64,000 nucleotides of DNA from Odontocerum albicorne (Eukaryota; Arthropoda; Insecta; Trichoptera; Odontoceridae), in the NCBI GenBank assembly GCA_949825065.1, contig OX463854.1, positions 19,096,103 to 19,160,102 on the forward strand. The letters are read 5' to 3'. The translations under genes were made by a program, and so were the position numbers. Below the pieces are notes generated by a model, which was given only the letters and a program-made list of their open reading frames with translations, searched no databases and was not told the DNA's origin. This document shows positions 10,766 through 21,989 of this stretch, piece after piece (positions within the stretch are counted from its first letter, which is position 1; each line of letters begins with the position of its first letter).

Positions 10766-11540
10766 TGTATCATATGAATTTTGCTGGCAAAATGATGTAG
10801 ATAATGAGTCAAATATCTGGAGTTAAGAGTGTCAAAATCAGTGGTGCATTTGTATTATAATATATATTTATACATTTTATTGACAAGTGTGCTGGAAATA
10901 TGTTTTTTCAACATTTTCTTCAATGTATTAAAAAAACAAATTTAATGTGTATTTAAATGTACACATTAAACATCAAAATATCTTGGAATACCAAGTAGAA
11001 AACATAAAACAATTATAAAATATATAAAGTACACTTTTGAGGCTGTGAAGTAAACAACACCATATCATTTGAATAATTTTACTCAAATGTATATTTGGAA
11101 AACGAAAGACAAATTGATTGCAGCTTATATTATGTGTTTAAGTATGATTTAATGTTATGAAATATTGAACCATTGTCAAATGATCATGGTGTCCTTTATT
11201 TCCCAGGCACAGTTACTTAAAGGTTTATTACATTTAGACAATTCTACACATTAACTACTGGGAATAACAAACTAAAAAATGGCTAGTCAAACCTTTTGAT
11301 AAACAAGCAGAACTGTTTCTGAGATATATACCATTACACCGTTTCTCTGTTAAGGTAGGCAGAAGGCAAAGTGCAAGCTTTTCTACTATGATGACATACA
11401 TTTATTCATCTTCTAAACATCACTACATTTTCTCATACAACTATTTAGTTTCTGAGTCTGTTAACCTTTGCTTCTTACAACATTTTAGTAGCTTGATCCA
11501 ATAATTTCCCTGGTTTTTCTTCTATCATGACTCTCACTCA

Positions 11541-11735
11541 TTGTATTGTATTATGTTTTATTTGTATACAGTACAACATGTTAATTACCACATAGTATTC
11601 TTTAACAACCAACCAGAAATATGTTAAGAGGCCTGAAGCGAAAACCAGACTAATACCGTTCTTAAAAAAAAGGATATCAATGGGAATCGAACCCACAACC
11701 TCTAGGTAGATAAGTGTCTAACCAACTAGGTATAA
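11541..11735 (-). repeat. tRNA-derived SINE-like repeat, family A
   Basis: Antisense copy: TTGTATTATG tail, GTACAAC, AACCAACCAGAAATATGTTA, AAACCAGACT, then GGGAATCGAACCCACAACCT (B box) and CTAACCAACTAGG (A-box side). Confidence 0.65.
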
Positions 11736-11783
11736 TTTTGGGATGTAGATTTTACATACACAAACCACGTTAAAATGTTCTTT

Positions 11784-12057
11784 TTCATTTGATTAATTAC
11801 ATTAGTCGCTAGTTCACATTCATCCATATTACTTCATTACCATATTCTATAATACATTCTCATCCCACATATTCTTCTCAGAATGCACATTTTTACAATT
11901 ATTCAGCTTCTTCCATTATTTTCATTTGACTAATTACATTAGTCGCTAGTTCACATTCATCCATATTACTTCATTACCATATTCTATAATACATTTTCAT
12001 CCCACATATTCTTCTCAGAACGCACATTTTTACAATTATTCAGCTCCTTCCATTATT
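11784..12057. repeat. 137-bp tandem duplication
   Basis: Two adjacent copies, 11784-11920 and 11921-12057, differing at only a few positions (for example CATTCTCATC versus CATTTTCATC, and AGAATGCAC versus AGAACGCAC). The duplicated unit lies in the family L1 LINE remnant. Confidence 0.9.
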
Positions 12058-12095
12058 TTCAACGTTCATGTTTTGCTCCCATACATACTTACATC

Positions 12096-12954
12096 CAGGG
12101 GCGGCTCGTCTTTAAGGGCAACCGGGGCACTGCCCTACACACATTTCTCCTAGTTAAAAAATAATAATTAGCTGAAATGTTTTTGAAACGTGTTTTTATT
12201 ATTGGTATAATTGTAATTATTCTTAGTTTTTCGGAATATTATTTGCACATAATGATTTATAAATATTTGAATAAAAACTATATTAACTTATTACTGGTAA
12301 GTAGGTGTGAAATATATACGCGCACGAAGTACGAAATACGATGCACGCATACAACTAAACGAGTTGCGGGGCAGTCTTGTATCTGCCGTGGTCACGTGGT
12401 TGCGAGCTTCAGTTAAGCTGTCGCTATGATGCGAGATCTGATGGTGTTTGGTTAGTCAGTGGAGGTAAAGAGAAAAGTTCCATATTACCGTATAAAGGTG
12501 GCTTTTCCTTTGCTGCGTAAAGGTCTGTTTGGGGCAGGAGCACGCCTGCCCCGCGCTGTAATGAGCGACGTTTATTTTTTTGTTTTTCATGTCCATGTAT
12601 TACAATATATTAATAACAACGATTTCCATTTGATTTTGTGAAAAATTCATATTTTTATAATTAGAGTTTTGTTTATTTAATTTTTATACGTTAATAAAAA
12701 ATATTTTCATTCGATTTTGTGAAAAATACATGTTTTTTTATAATGATAGTTTTGTTAATGTTTATATTTAAATAAAAATTAGTTTTGTTTAATTTCGCAA
12801 TAAAAAATTTGATAACTCTTAGTATTTTCTTGGTTTGACCTCACTGTACCAAAAATATATACAGTTCATTTCGTTTTTTGAAAAAAAAAATGGGGGGGGG
12901 GGAACTTCAGCCTCATCATGCCCCACCTGTTTTTAAAGTCACGAGCCGCCCCTG
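12096..12954. mobile_element. hAT-type element with perfect 14-bp TIR and 8-bp TSD
   Basis: Both ends are CAGGGGCGGCTCGT (right end inverted), and both sides carry CTTACATC (12088-12095 and 12955-12962). These are textbook hAT hallmarks. The interior has no recognisable transposase, so the element is non-autonomous or decayed. Confidence 0.85.
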
Positions 12955-13689
12955 CTTACATCTCACGCAAGTATATTTTATCTACCTGAAAAATATGCTG
13001 CACAGTATTGAATTTTTGTTTAAATAGTCTTTTTAAATGTAAGACACATTCAGCAATTCCAAGTATAATAATTCTATTCTGAAAGTTAAGTTCATTTTTT
13101 GCAGCAGGTTATATTAACTGATTTTAGATGAGTAATTTAAATTTATAGGTAAAATATTTAATTTTCAATACAAATGTAAACAAAATTAAATTATATTATA
13201 TTTTATGGCTGCCATTTATAAATTATCAAAGAGAAGTTTGAAAAGCCTTAAGCTAAAACAATTAGGACAACAGTCACAACTAAACTGAAAACTAAAACAC
13301 ACACAATGACAAATATGTAGTGAGACCTTTGAGATATTTTCCCAGATCTTTATTCCAAATGTCAAGTAATTTGTTACAAATCAAAATAAATATTAGTTAG
13401 GTATCAAGTTATGTTAAATGAGATTAAAGATTGAGAAAAATATCAATATTGTACTACAGGTATAAAATTTAATATTTTTGGTGCAAATTGATTTTTCTAG
13501 TTTGACATCTAGTGGTAATTTTATTTAAAATTGCTAATACAATGCAAGAATTATTGCTAAAACATCTATGATAGAACATGCTCTTGCAGTTAACATCGTC
13601 TGCAAATATTTATCTATGACTGGGGACGATGGAAAGCACTCTTCAACTTATTTAAGTGACTATTGAATATTATTTTTTTTTGAAATATG

Positions 13690-14300
13690 TAAATACACAC
13701 ATATCATCACACCGTGTCCCTTGCGAGGTAGGTAGAGAGAACAGATCTTCAAACTTTTCTATCCAAGCACACAACCTTCGCCTCCTCCACATTCATACAG
13801 CTCATACATAATCTTCTATTATTCATATTCTCACTTTACTTTCTTTCAAAATCTGGTGCATTTGGTCCAGCCATGTTTTCCTCAGTCTACCTTTTCCACG
13901 CACACCTTGCACTTCTGACTTGTATATTCGCTTAGTCATTTTTTCATCATTCATTCTCTCCACATGCCCAATCCATCTTAAAGCTCCTTTCTTCATCTTA
14001 CTTAAAACATCCATTTTATTCATGCATTCATATCTTATGTCTTCATTCTGCTTTCTTTCAAACATTGACACTCCATAAATTTTCCTTAGTGCATGAATTT
14101 CCGCAGCATTCATCTTACTCTTATCCTTCTTCTGCCAAGGCCAAGTTTCACTTCCATACATCAAGGTGGACACCAACATACTACTGTGTATTGTCATTTT
14201 TGCTACTATTGATATTGTGCGGTTTTTATATATAACATTAAGTGCTCCGTTTACCATGGTCATATAATTGGCTACCCTTCTTTCAATGTAATTGGACTAA
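13690..14300 (-). pseudogene. LINE remnant, family L1, with open C-terminal frame
   Basis: An open frame at 13823-14263 reads VNGALNVIYKNRTISIVAKM, STLMYGSETWPWQKKDKSKM, then KKGALRWIGHVERMNDEKMT and GKGRLRKTWLDQMHQILKE. This is the post-reverse-transcriptase C-terminus of a common insect non-LTR retrotransposon type. The 3' end has GTCCCTTGCGAGGTAGGTAG (reverse of CTACCCCAAAAGGGAT-type sequence in sister copies). No upstream RT domain is present, so it is 5'-truncated. Confidence 0.7.
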
Positions 14301-14870
14301 GCCTTTATTATGAATAAACATATATCAATTTTAAAAAAATCTTGCATCATGAAAACATTTTATATATTTTGTTAGACAAAAAAAATTGCACCAAAAATAT
14401 GAAGGAACATTTTAATATGCAATTAGAACTCTATAAAATATTCTTGACCCATAATAAATTTCAAAGCGGAAAAAAACAATGAAGTTTAATTTACTGCAAA
14501 GCAAGGTTCAATTAAAATGCAGAATCTTTTGGAACCAATATTTTTTCATTTATAGAAAATCTAGTTGTTAAAAGTAAAGAAGAAACTAAATCTTGTGAAA
14601 AAACGATATATACTAAGTAAGTAAATATAAAACTAAACATCATTAATTTAATAGGATATTTTAGAAAATTGAATATTGGGAACTCGTACAAAATTACAGG
14701 TAAATTTCACCCTATGAAAGAATAATCAAATTGTTCTCAATACTTTGTTTTGAAATTTTATATACTCAAATACGATTTTTCGATTAAATCTTTATATATT
14801 CCAAATAATGCTTTAATAAATTGGACATTTTGAGTGATCCAATGTCTTTTTCATTATCTTATGTGTTGTT

Positions 14871-15060
14871 TTGATTATATTACACTTTCATTATATACAG
14901 CACAATCTGGCAGGCTTATTGCCATGTGGCAATTTTTTCCAAACAACCAGAAATATGTTAGAGACTAAGTGAAAATCAGAATGGTATCATTTAAAAAAAT
15001 ATCTGAGTTCCAACAAGAATCGAACCCGCAAACCCTGGATCGGGAGTCAGATGCTATTTT
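14871..15060 (-). repeat. tRNA-derived SINE-like repeat, family A
   Basis: Antisense copy with TATTACACTTTCATTATATA tail, GGCAGGCTTATTGCCATGTG, AACCAGAAATATGTTA and the B-box form AAGAATCGAACCCGCAAACC. Confidence 0.65.
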
Positions 15061-15158
15061 TAATTGCTTAATAGCTCTCTAAGAATTTATACAAAGTATC
15101 TAAATAAACAGATTCCGATAAGTTCTAAGAGTAAAAGCAGTCTAGAAGTGAATCTGCT

Positions 15159-15192
15159 TAGCATGAATGCTAACCGCTAAGCATTCATGCTA
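15159..15192. repeat. Short perfect inverted repeat
   Basis: TAGCATGAATGCT (15159-15171) and AGCATTCATGCTA (15180-15192) form a perfect 13-bp stem with an 8-nt loop. The motif resembles the GCTTAGCA block of family B tRNA-like repeats, so it may be two opposed fragments. Confidence 0.6.
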
Positions 15193-15897
15193 GGCAAACA
15201 ACACCAGGGACATGGTTTAGTTTGATATTTCTCTTATAGAGTCAAATGAGCCTGTTGCTTTCCTTAAGATTCTTTTGTCGAGTTAATTATCGGTCTGTGA
15301 CATTAGTTAAGTCATTAATAAAATTTTACAATATTAATATATCAGTTAAATTACGGAAAAAAAAATTGCAATAGTTCTAACAGCAGTCAAATATGCTATT
15401 TTTATATAATTTTACCTCATTTCATACTATAGCAAAATAATCCAATAAAATGATTCTCCCCTAGTGCAAATTGAGGTGATTTTGATGAACACAAAATCGG
15501 TTGAATGCTAATCTTGCAGAAATCAATAGTATAAAAAAGAGTGGCTGAAACTTATTGCATATTGAAGAGCTTTATTACCAGCAATTATTATATGAACATA
15601 TTATCAATTAAAAGGCCTGCAAGAATAAAACTATGTGCTACACAGGTATTTCGTAAACAAAATTTACTTACTATTTGCAGGCTGTTGCACTTTAGCTAGC
15701 ACAGTCTCGACAGATCAAATCCAAAGTTCTGATGGCATGGACATTAAAGTTTCAGCTAGTAGCTTTTTATTAATTAATTTATTTAGTGCAATTTTTTTAA
15801 ATAGTGCTAGAATTTATGATAAATAGCTAATGAGCAAAAGAAAAATATAAATTCAAATGTAATATGGTTTATGAGTAAAAACAGTCTGAAAACAAAT

Positions 15898-15968
15898 TAA
15901 CAAGGAATTGAACCTAGGATACTCGCTTGCTTAGCATATGCTAATCATTAGACCACAGCCGAGAATAC
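15898..15968 (-). repeat. tRNA-derived repeat fragment, family B
   Basis: GGAATTGAACCTAGGATACT (B box, antisense) then GCTTGCTTAGCATATGCTAA and TAGACCACA. Looks like the tRNA head of a SINE; no complete tRNA fold. Confidence 0.5.
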
Positions 15969-16250
15969 ATTCCATCCATATGCCGAGAGGCCTGTCCTGC
16001 CTTATCTGATTTCAGTTTAGCCCAGCTTTGTAATAATTAATAGTTCATATTATGTTCATATAAACTGTTTTGCACATACATATATATTCCAAAAAGTAAG
16101 TAAAACTCAAACATACAACTGATATGGAAATAAAAGAGAAAATAATATTAGGGTTATGAATATTTGAATATGAGTTCTAGGAATGGCAAACAATCACACA
16201 GCATCATTAAGAGTCTGAGTAATGTGGACAGTGTAAGAGAGTTGTCTGAC

Positions 16251-16367
16251 CGTGGGGTGTCGCACAGGTGGGGTGGGCGAGCGCACGATGGCGGCGGGGG
16301 GCGTGGGGGGTCGCTGCGACCACTTGCGCCCTCCCTCGCAGTGTGCGCGCATCTCCATGCCCAGCAC
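16251..16367 (-). CDS. RIC3: RIC-3 exon 9: conserved VLGMEM motif exon
   Basis: The exon has 39 codons, VLGMEMRAHCEGGRKWSQRP and PTPPAAIVRSPTPPVRHPT, between a GATATAG acceptor and a GTCAGA donor, both phase 0. It joins exon 8 (NATVK|VLGMEM) and exon 10. I recall a VLGMEM...CEGG..KWS..P block in insect RIC-3, which supports this frame. An in-frame TAG directly upstream fixes the acceptor. The exon is a sharp GC-rich island. Longer plus-strand open frames at 16164-16488 overlap it and are shadows. Confidence 0.78.
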
Positions 16368-16573
16368 CTATATCGTCAAGGAGGTTAGAATGTGCCCCAT
16401 ATTAAATGGGAAGTATCTTTTAAAGTACGACAAATTTGTTTGTAAGGTGTTTTTGTCAGATACAAAAATATGTTTTCTTCCAAATTAAATACTTTTACAT
16501 ATTATCCTATGGCATTATAATTCTTTTAAATTTCATAAAGTTTTTAACAGGTTAGCAACTGGGTTATACTCCC

Positions 16574-16819
16574 TTGTGGATTGCTATGATTTATTTGCCT
16601 CAATTCATACTAAGAACAAGTGGAACCACACCCTTGAGTCTAGGACTACCCCAGACAGCTAAACTTGCTGATCAGGAGAAGCTAGAGAAGATGGAAGTTT
16701 GGTTGAGATCAAAAGACCCAAGATCTTTTGAAATGGAAAGGCATCATTTCAGAAGTCAAACCTCTGCAGAAGTTGAGCATCTATCAAAAATAAGTAAATT
16801 CATACTTGCTCGTGTGTGA
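16574..16819 (+). pseudogene. Unidentified coding-like plus-strand fragment
   Basis: Reads RTSGTTPLSLGLPQTAKLAD then QEKLEKMEVWLRSKDPRSFE and HHFRSQTSAEVEHLSK. It is richer in polar residues and more even in base composition than nearby chance frames. I recognise no family; it may be a transposon or retrocopy fragment, or chance. Confidence 0.25.
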
Positions 16820-16901
16820 TTACAAATACTCATAATACAAATGAATATATGTAAAATATCCCTTTTAAACCACAATGCTTAAATTTTATAGTAGCCAACT
16901 T

Positions 16902-17105
16902 GTTGTATTACACTTTCATTGTATACAATACAACCTGGCAAATTATTGCCATGTGACAATTTCTTCCAATTAACTAGAATGATGTTAATGAGGATTTAAG
17001 TGAAAATCTGACTAGAACTCTTTTTAAAAAAGTTTAGGTACCAACGGAAATTAACCCTGAAATCCCCAGGTTACAAGAAAAGCATCTACCCAACTATGCT
17101 ACAGT
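16902..17105 (-). repeat. tRNA-derived SINE-like repeat, family A
   Basis: Antisense copy: GTATTACACTTTCATTGTAT, CCTGGCAAATTATTGCCATG, AACTAGAATGATGTTAATGA, AGGTACCAACGG and CCTGAAATCCCCAGG, then CTACCCAACTATGCTA. Confidence 0.65.
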
Positions 17106-17951
17106 GATTTTTACTGTGGCGTTTTAATGTTTCCTTATTTAATTCAATTTTATAAGCGATTTCTTCTTGTATTATATATATGGAATCAATTGTTGTGATT
17201 TGTACTGTTATTCTTTGGAATTTGGTTGAATTCTTTATGGGTTTGCAAAGAAAAAATTCATTTCCATATTTGTATTGATAAGCAATTTTAGACTTATGAC
17301 AATTATAGTTACACCAATTTGGCTGTCATATACATGTAAAGAACTTAGCATAAAGCAGTCTCACTTCTATTAATCCTGTTGGCCAGCATTCACTATGGCT
17401 TATTCACCAGTACATTTAGATATCCTAGTTGTGTAGTAATGCCAAAGTCACTAACCTGTTAACTCTCCCAATTTCTAGTGGAATTTTTCACCACTGCGAA
17501 AATTGTACTTTTTAACTATGATTTACTCGGGTTTCGGGAGATTTTTTTTCCAAGTGTAGATGTTTCAGATAATGTAATTTGATAATTACATTTTTTAATC
17601 AGAATGCATTAATGCACTTTGAGCAAACTTTATGTGGCTTTGGAGTCAGAATATGGAGAAGAAAAATAGTAAAAAAACAAAAATGCAAACCAATGTGGGT
17701 GCATAAATGACCTGCTACGAGTACTAGCATATCCAAAGCTAAAATTAAAACAAAAAATCCGCTACTTTCATAACTAGATTGAAACAGCTTTCAGTTATAG
17801 AGTAATCAAGAAACAACTCTCAGTGGCATATTGATAACTTGCGCACATGCACTCAAAGGCAGCTCTTGTTTAACCTAAAAGCTCTTGTCTTCTCAAAAAG
17901 TTAAGCTCTTCAGCATAAAAGCAGACACAAATAAATTTGAATTACTCCTAC

Positions 17952-18440
17952 CTTAACTGTCGCGTTTTCCTTTTCAACACTCGATCTTAACTGACGAATA
18001 GCCTCTTCATCCACTGCCGGTTTCTCTTGAATATCTTCCTCGTGCTGTACTCCTATCTTTTCAACTACCCTCTTTTCCTCTATTTCTTTATCTTCAGGTT
18101 CTACTACCACTATTTCCTCTTTTGGAGGTAAACTTTCATCATCTGTTTTGGACCTTTCTTTTACTGGCAATACTTCAATATCTTCTTTGGGAGGTGGTGT
18201 GGATTCTTTGAAGGTTTTTACGGGGGTAGGTTCTCGACCTAGTTGCGAGACATCTTTAGGCGGAGGGGAGAACTCCTCAGCAAGGACAGTTTCCTCCCTG
18301 TGCACAGGGGTGGATGCCTCCCACGAGGGTGGAGTGGTCTCCTTGAAACGGGAGAAGTCTTTGACTTTGGATAATATGGGAGATTCTTCTCTTTGGCTAT
18401 GAGGAACTGATCCATTTGTATAGGGGTGTGTGGGGGTATC
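17952..18440 (-). CDS. RIC3: RIC-3 exon 8: disordered Pro/Glu-rich segment
   Basis: The exon has 163 codons between a CTTGCAG acceptor and a GTAGGA donor, both phase 0. It begins DTPTHPYTNGSVPHSQREES, continues with repeated Ser/Thr-Pro motifs (TPPSWEASTP, FSPPPKD, ESTPPPKED), then an acidic part (EPEDKEIEEKRVVEK) and ends SVEKENATVK. The composition indicates an intrinsically disordered cytosolic tail with many possible proline-directed phosphorylation sites, which is an inference. It is the longest internal exon of the gene. Confidence 0.8.
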
Positions 18441-19228
18441 CTGCAAGTTGCATAATTAGAATTAGTATAAGGTAGTATAGTATAAAGAAAATAAAATAAT
18501 ATTATTTTGATTTATTTGAATTGTTGATCATTCAAGTATACTTAAGATTATTTAAAAAAAGTTAAAAGTATGGCAGAATCACAAAAAAATCTCTATTTTT
18601 GCTTTACGGAATAGTGGTATTGGTAATTTCATAACATAATTGCGTTTAAATCTTTACAAAAAATGTAATCCCAATGAGATAGTGTATTTGAAGAGATTAT
18701 ATAAAGCAAAAGGAAAACTCTTGTCAATAATTCAAATTGCTGATGTGATACATGGTTGAGATGAGAATACAAGTGATGGGATGAATAAAAAAAATATTTC
18801 TTATAACAAGTGGGCAATCACTAAAATTACTACTAATAAAATTTAAAAAATCACACATTAAAACATCTACTATAAGAGCAAGCCTGAAAAAAATAAATGT
18901 AGGTAATTAAATCCAAAAAAGTCTACATACAAGCAATCATTCCTGAAATTATGAAAAAAGGGATTATCAATTTTTATAAAACATGATTTATTCTCAACAT
19001 TTGAATGAGACAGCATTAAACTGACATATTGCTTTAGTCATGCCACCCACTTTTCAATGTTCTACTAATAAGTACATTTTAAATTATCTTCTTTCAGGAA
19101 TAGCCCAATTTTGCAATTGTATGACTTAGAATATTTGCATAATTTTTACTGAAGGAAAATCGCAGAAGTGGTGAGCACAATCCTCAGCATTAAGGGAGTG
19201 ACCTAAAAGCAAAAGACGCTGGTATCTA

Positions 19229-20560
19229 CGAGGCGTATCCAGAAAGTAAGTGTACTGAGGCTCTCACGACCGGATGGATTTTATTTTCGACATGTTGGCT
19301 ACACTTCCGTGTAGCCTGACCCTTCCCCTCCGCAACGAGACCGGTTCGAGGTCAGTACGTTGAGAAGTGTCGACGCGACAACACGTTTCGTGAAAAATGT
19401 CAATCCAATCTCCCGCAAAGTGCAAAATACGCGGCGTCATCCGTTATCTCGTTTGGAAGGGAAAACCTCCAGTTGAGGTTTATAATGAGGTGAAAACTGT
19501 ATATGGTGATAAAGCTATGAATCGTACGAGTGTGTACAAGTGGTGTCGCGAGTTTAAAAACGGTCGTACGTCTGTGCATGATGATCAGAGAAGCGGAAGA
19601 CCTTCAATTGTGACTGACGAAATTGTGGAAAAAATCGAAAATGCGCTTCGTGACGATCACAGATTGACTGTGGATGAACTTTCTGCGATGTTTCCGCAAA
19701 TCTCCAGATCTCTACTACACGAAACCATCACAGAAACCCTCGGATATCGGAAACTGTCCGCGAGGTGGGTCCCAAAACAGCTGACAGACCAACACAAGTT
19801 GAATCGAGTGGAGGCCGGGCAAGAGTTTTTGAGGCGCTGCAAACTCCATGGAGATAAATTTCTCCGCTCCATCGTTACTGGAGATGAAACTTGGGTTGCA
19901 CACTACACGCCTGAAACCAAAAGGCAGTCTCAACAGTGGCGTCACACCTCTTCACCCTCCACCAAAAAGTTCAAAACCACAATTTCAGCCAAGAAAATCA
20001 TGGCATCCGTGTTTTGGGACTGTCAAGGCATAATTTTAATTGAATATATGCCTCAAGGGGAGACCATCAACTCTGCAAGATACTGTGAGACCCTAAAAAA
20101 ATTGCGGAGGGCGATTCAGAACAAGAGGAGAGGCATGCTGACAAAGGGAGTCTGCCTGCTGCACGACAATGCCAGACCACACACGGCCAACGCCACGAAG
20201 GAAATGCTCGCCTCGTTTAAATGGGATGTCCTGAACCATCCCGCGCATTCCCCTGACCTAGCACCTTCAGATTACTGTCTCTTTACCTCCCTGAAGCTGC
20301 ACATGGGTGGAAAAAGGTTTTCAACCGACGAAGAGGTAAAGGAGGAGGTGGAGAAGTGGACGGAGGGGTTGGCGGGAAACTACTTCGAGGAAGGCATCAA
20401 AAAGTTGATACCCCGCTTCACCACCTGCATTGAGAGGAATGGCGACTATGTCGAAAAATAGCTTACATATGTACTACGGTTACCACGTAATTTTTTTGTT
20501 TAAATAAAAAAAATTGTAACCTACAAAAATTCAGTACACTTACTTTCTGGATATGCCTCG
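19229..20560 (+). mobile_element. Apparently intact mariner element
   Basis: A 1332-bp element flanked by TA (19227-19228 and 20561-20562). Terminal inverted repeats of about 30 bp begin CGAGGCGTATCCAGAAAGTA on the left and match the right end with one G/A difference. It carries one uninterrupted transposase frame. Size, TIRs, TA target and gene content are those of a complete Tc1/mariner-superfamily element. Confidence 0.93.
19397..20461 (+). CDS. Mariner transposase, full length, D,D34D
   Basis: A 354-residue transposase that cuts and pastes its own element at TA dinucleotides. N-terminal helix-turn-helix region: residues 1-110, with TSVYKWCREFKNGRTSVHDD and RSGRPS. Linker WVPKQL at 124-129 (variant of WVPHEL). 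The catalytic DDE/D domain has Asp163 in TGDETW, Asp257 in LLHDNARPH and Asp292 in SPDLAPSDY, with 34 residues between the last two, exactly D,D34D. It ends ERNGDYVEK, the usual mariner C-terminus. No stop or frameshift is seen. The start ATG at 19397 lies about 170 bp inside the TIR, normal for mariner. Confidence 0.95.
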   Translation: MSIQSPAKCKIRGVIRYLVWKGKPPVEVYNEVKTVYGDKAMNRTSVYKWCREFKNGRTSVHDDQRSGRPSIVTDEIVEKIENALRDDHRLTVDELSAMFPQISRSLLHETITETLGYRKLSARWVPKQLTDQHKLNRVEAGQEFLRRCKLHGDKFLRSIVTGDETWVAHYTPETKRQSQQWRHTSSPSTKKFKTTISAKKIMASVFWDCQGIILIEYMPQGETINSARYCETLKKLRRAIQNKRRGMLTKGVCLLHDNARPHTANATKEMLASFKWDVLNHPAHSPDLAPSDYCLFTSLKLHMGGKRFSTDEEVKEEVEKWTEGLAGNYFEEGIKKLIPRFTTCIERNGDYVEK

Positions 20561-20689
20561 TACATATGGTTTGGTAATGTATATCTAATTTTTGTCAAAA
20601 TTGAGATTTTTAAGATGAAATAAGACTGACAAAACAATTATCTACACATCACGACAACCTTGGCTCAAAATATCGCAGTATTATCTAAG

Positions 20690-20960
20690 GGAAGTATCTT
20701 AGATTTGGCTGGGACGTGGGAGGCATATAGTAGATGATTGAGTATGTAAGGACATTTTCTACGGAGAGCTCTGTAAAGCAAAGTGATCTGACAGAGGTCA
20801 ATGTCTCGGTTTAAAATATGTATGTAAAAGAGACGAGTGGGAGTCTCTTGCCCAAAACCGTCAAAAGTGGAGAGGGAGACGAGACCCTTCAGACGAGAAA
20901 GACGGTCCATGATACCAACTAGTTAAGGGAGCTGGAGAGGAGACAGTGCGAGCGGTTAAT
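20690..20960 (+). pseudogene. LINE remnant, family L3
   Basis: Translation in broken frames shows YKRDEWESLAQNRQKWRGRR-like C-terminal sequence typical of non-LTR retrotransposons, plus GGGACGTGGGAGG similar to the 50940-51345 copy. No intact frame. Confidence 0.35.
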
Positions 20961-21298
20961 CTCAGGCCATTTTAAAGGGGCAGTCTGTGCTCAAATGTGC
21001 AGAATGAGAATTGGTTCGCATAGTAAGAGGAAGAAATGTGGCTTTACAAAACTGCCTGAGACTTATAGGAAGAGCTGTGTTTCTATCGTCTCATAGATGA
21101 ATGACTGTCATTAGCTCAGAGCAGGTTTCAAATTGGATATCTGCATAGAAATCCACCATAATAACCGCATGACCAAGCACACCTTTATGACAGTGATGTT
21201 TTTAAACATTTAATTTTGCTCTGATATTATTTTTATGCTCATATTGAATTTAAATTAGGTTATAACATAATTATTGATTCTAGATTTTGATTTATAAT

Positions 21299-21475
21299 TA
21301 TTGTATTGTATTACATTTTCCTTGACCTGGCAGACTTATTCCCTTTGGTGAATTCTTCCCACCAACTACAAAGATGTTCAAAAAGCTTCTTTGAAAAACC
21401 AGACTGAAAATATTTCTTTTGGTTTTCATCGGGAATTGAACCCAAGTTGAAAGTCAAGCACTACAAGAGGCCACA
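21299..21475 (-). repeat. tRNA-derived SINE-like repeat, family A
   Basis: Antisense copy: TATTGTATTACATTTTCC, CCTGGCAGACTTATTCCC, AAAAACCAGACTGAAA, GGGAATTGAACCCAAGTTGA (B box). Confidence 0.6.
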
Positions 21476-21714
21476 TAATGGTTTTATATGCACAAGGATT
21501 GATTGTCCAATTACTGATTCTTAAGATTGGCATTACAATACTTCACATATTGGCAGAAACACATCAGTTATAATAAGAAAATAACACAAGTGTGGTTTTC
21601 AAATTGGAGACACTTTAATTTAGGGATTTTAACTTCAATTTACGGCGGTACTAAAATAATAACACAACAAGTATACCAGTTTGGTTTTCATATTTCAATG
21701 CCAATTAGGTGATA

Positions 21715-21975
21715 TCTTACTATATGAGTATGGTTCTGAGTCTTGGCCAAGAGAGATATCTCAGTTTTGAGAACAGAATACTTAGGAGGATGATGGGTGT
21801 CAGGTGGTATGAGACGGTACTACCTTATATCTATTAGGTGAAATGAGCGGGGTTGCTTTCAACTACAGGAGCAGTCTATAACCACGATTATAAGATATAT
21901 GTGGTTGAGTCAAGTATTGAGGATGTACCCTGATCAAGAGCTACACTATTTTATAGCAAGTAAAAGATTCTACAA
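21715..21975 (+). pseudogene. LINE remnant, family L3
   Basis: Broken frames give ILLYEYGSESWPRE and later WLSQVLRMYPDQELHYFIAS, the YGSESW and GHVLRMDPD-like motifs of a non-LTR C-terminus. Parallel blocks recur at 28190-28380. Confidence 0.45.
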
Positions 21976-21989
21976 ACTAAGGTTGTAAG

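Larger units (their letters stand above)
11335..12087 (-). pseudogene. LINE remnant, family L1, interrupted by a SINE and a tandem duplication
   Basis: The 3' end at 11335-11395 matches the start of the better copy at 13690-14300. The segment at 11784-12087 on the minus strand begins ATGTATGGGAG, the LMYGSETW region of this family, then carries decayed codons. A family A SINE (11541-11735) lies inside, and a hAT element (12096-12954) abuts its 5' side. Confidence 0.45.
8228..16250 (-). other. RIC-3 intron 9
   Basis: An 8-kb intron with SINE-like copies, LINE remnants, a 137-bp tandem duplication and a hAT element (12096-12954). The stretches 9070-9990 and 13000-13680 show only AT-rich sequence. 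Confidence 0.6.
16368..17951 (-). other. RIC-3 intron 8
   Basis: Contains a plus-strand coding-like fragment (16574-16819) and a SINE copy (16902-17105). The rest is AT-rich without recognised features. Confidence 0.6.

Noticed and set aside
16164..16488. Plus-strand Gly/Arg-rich open frames
   Set aside because: They overlap RIC-3 exon 9, whose minus-strand frame has conserved motifs and matching splice phases.
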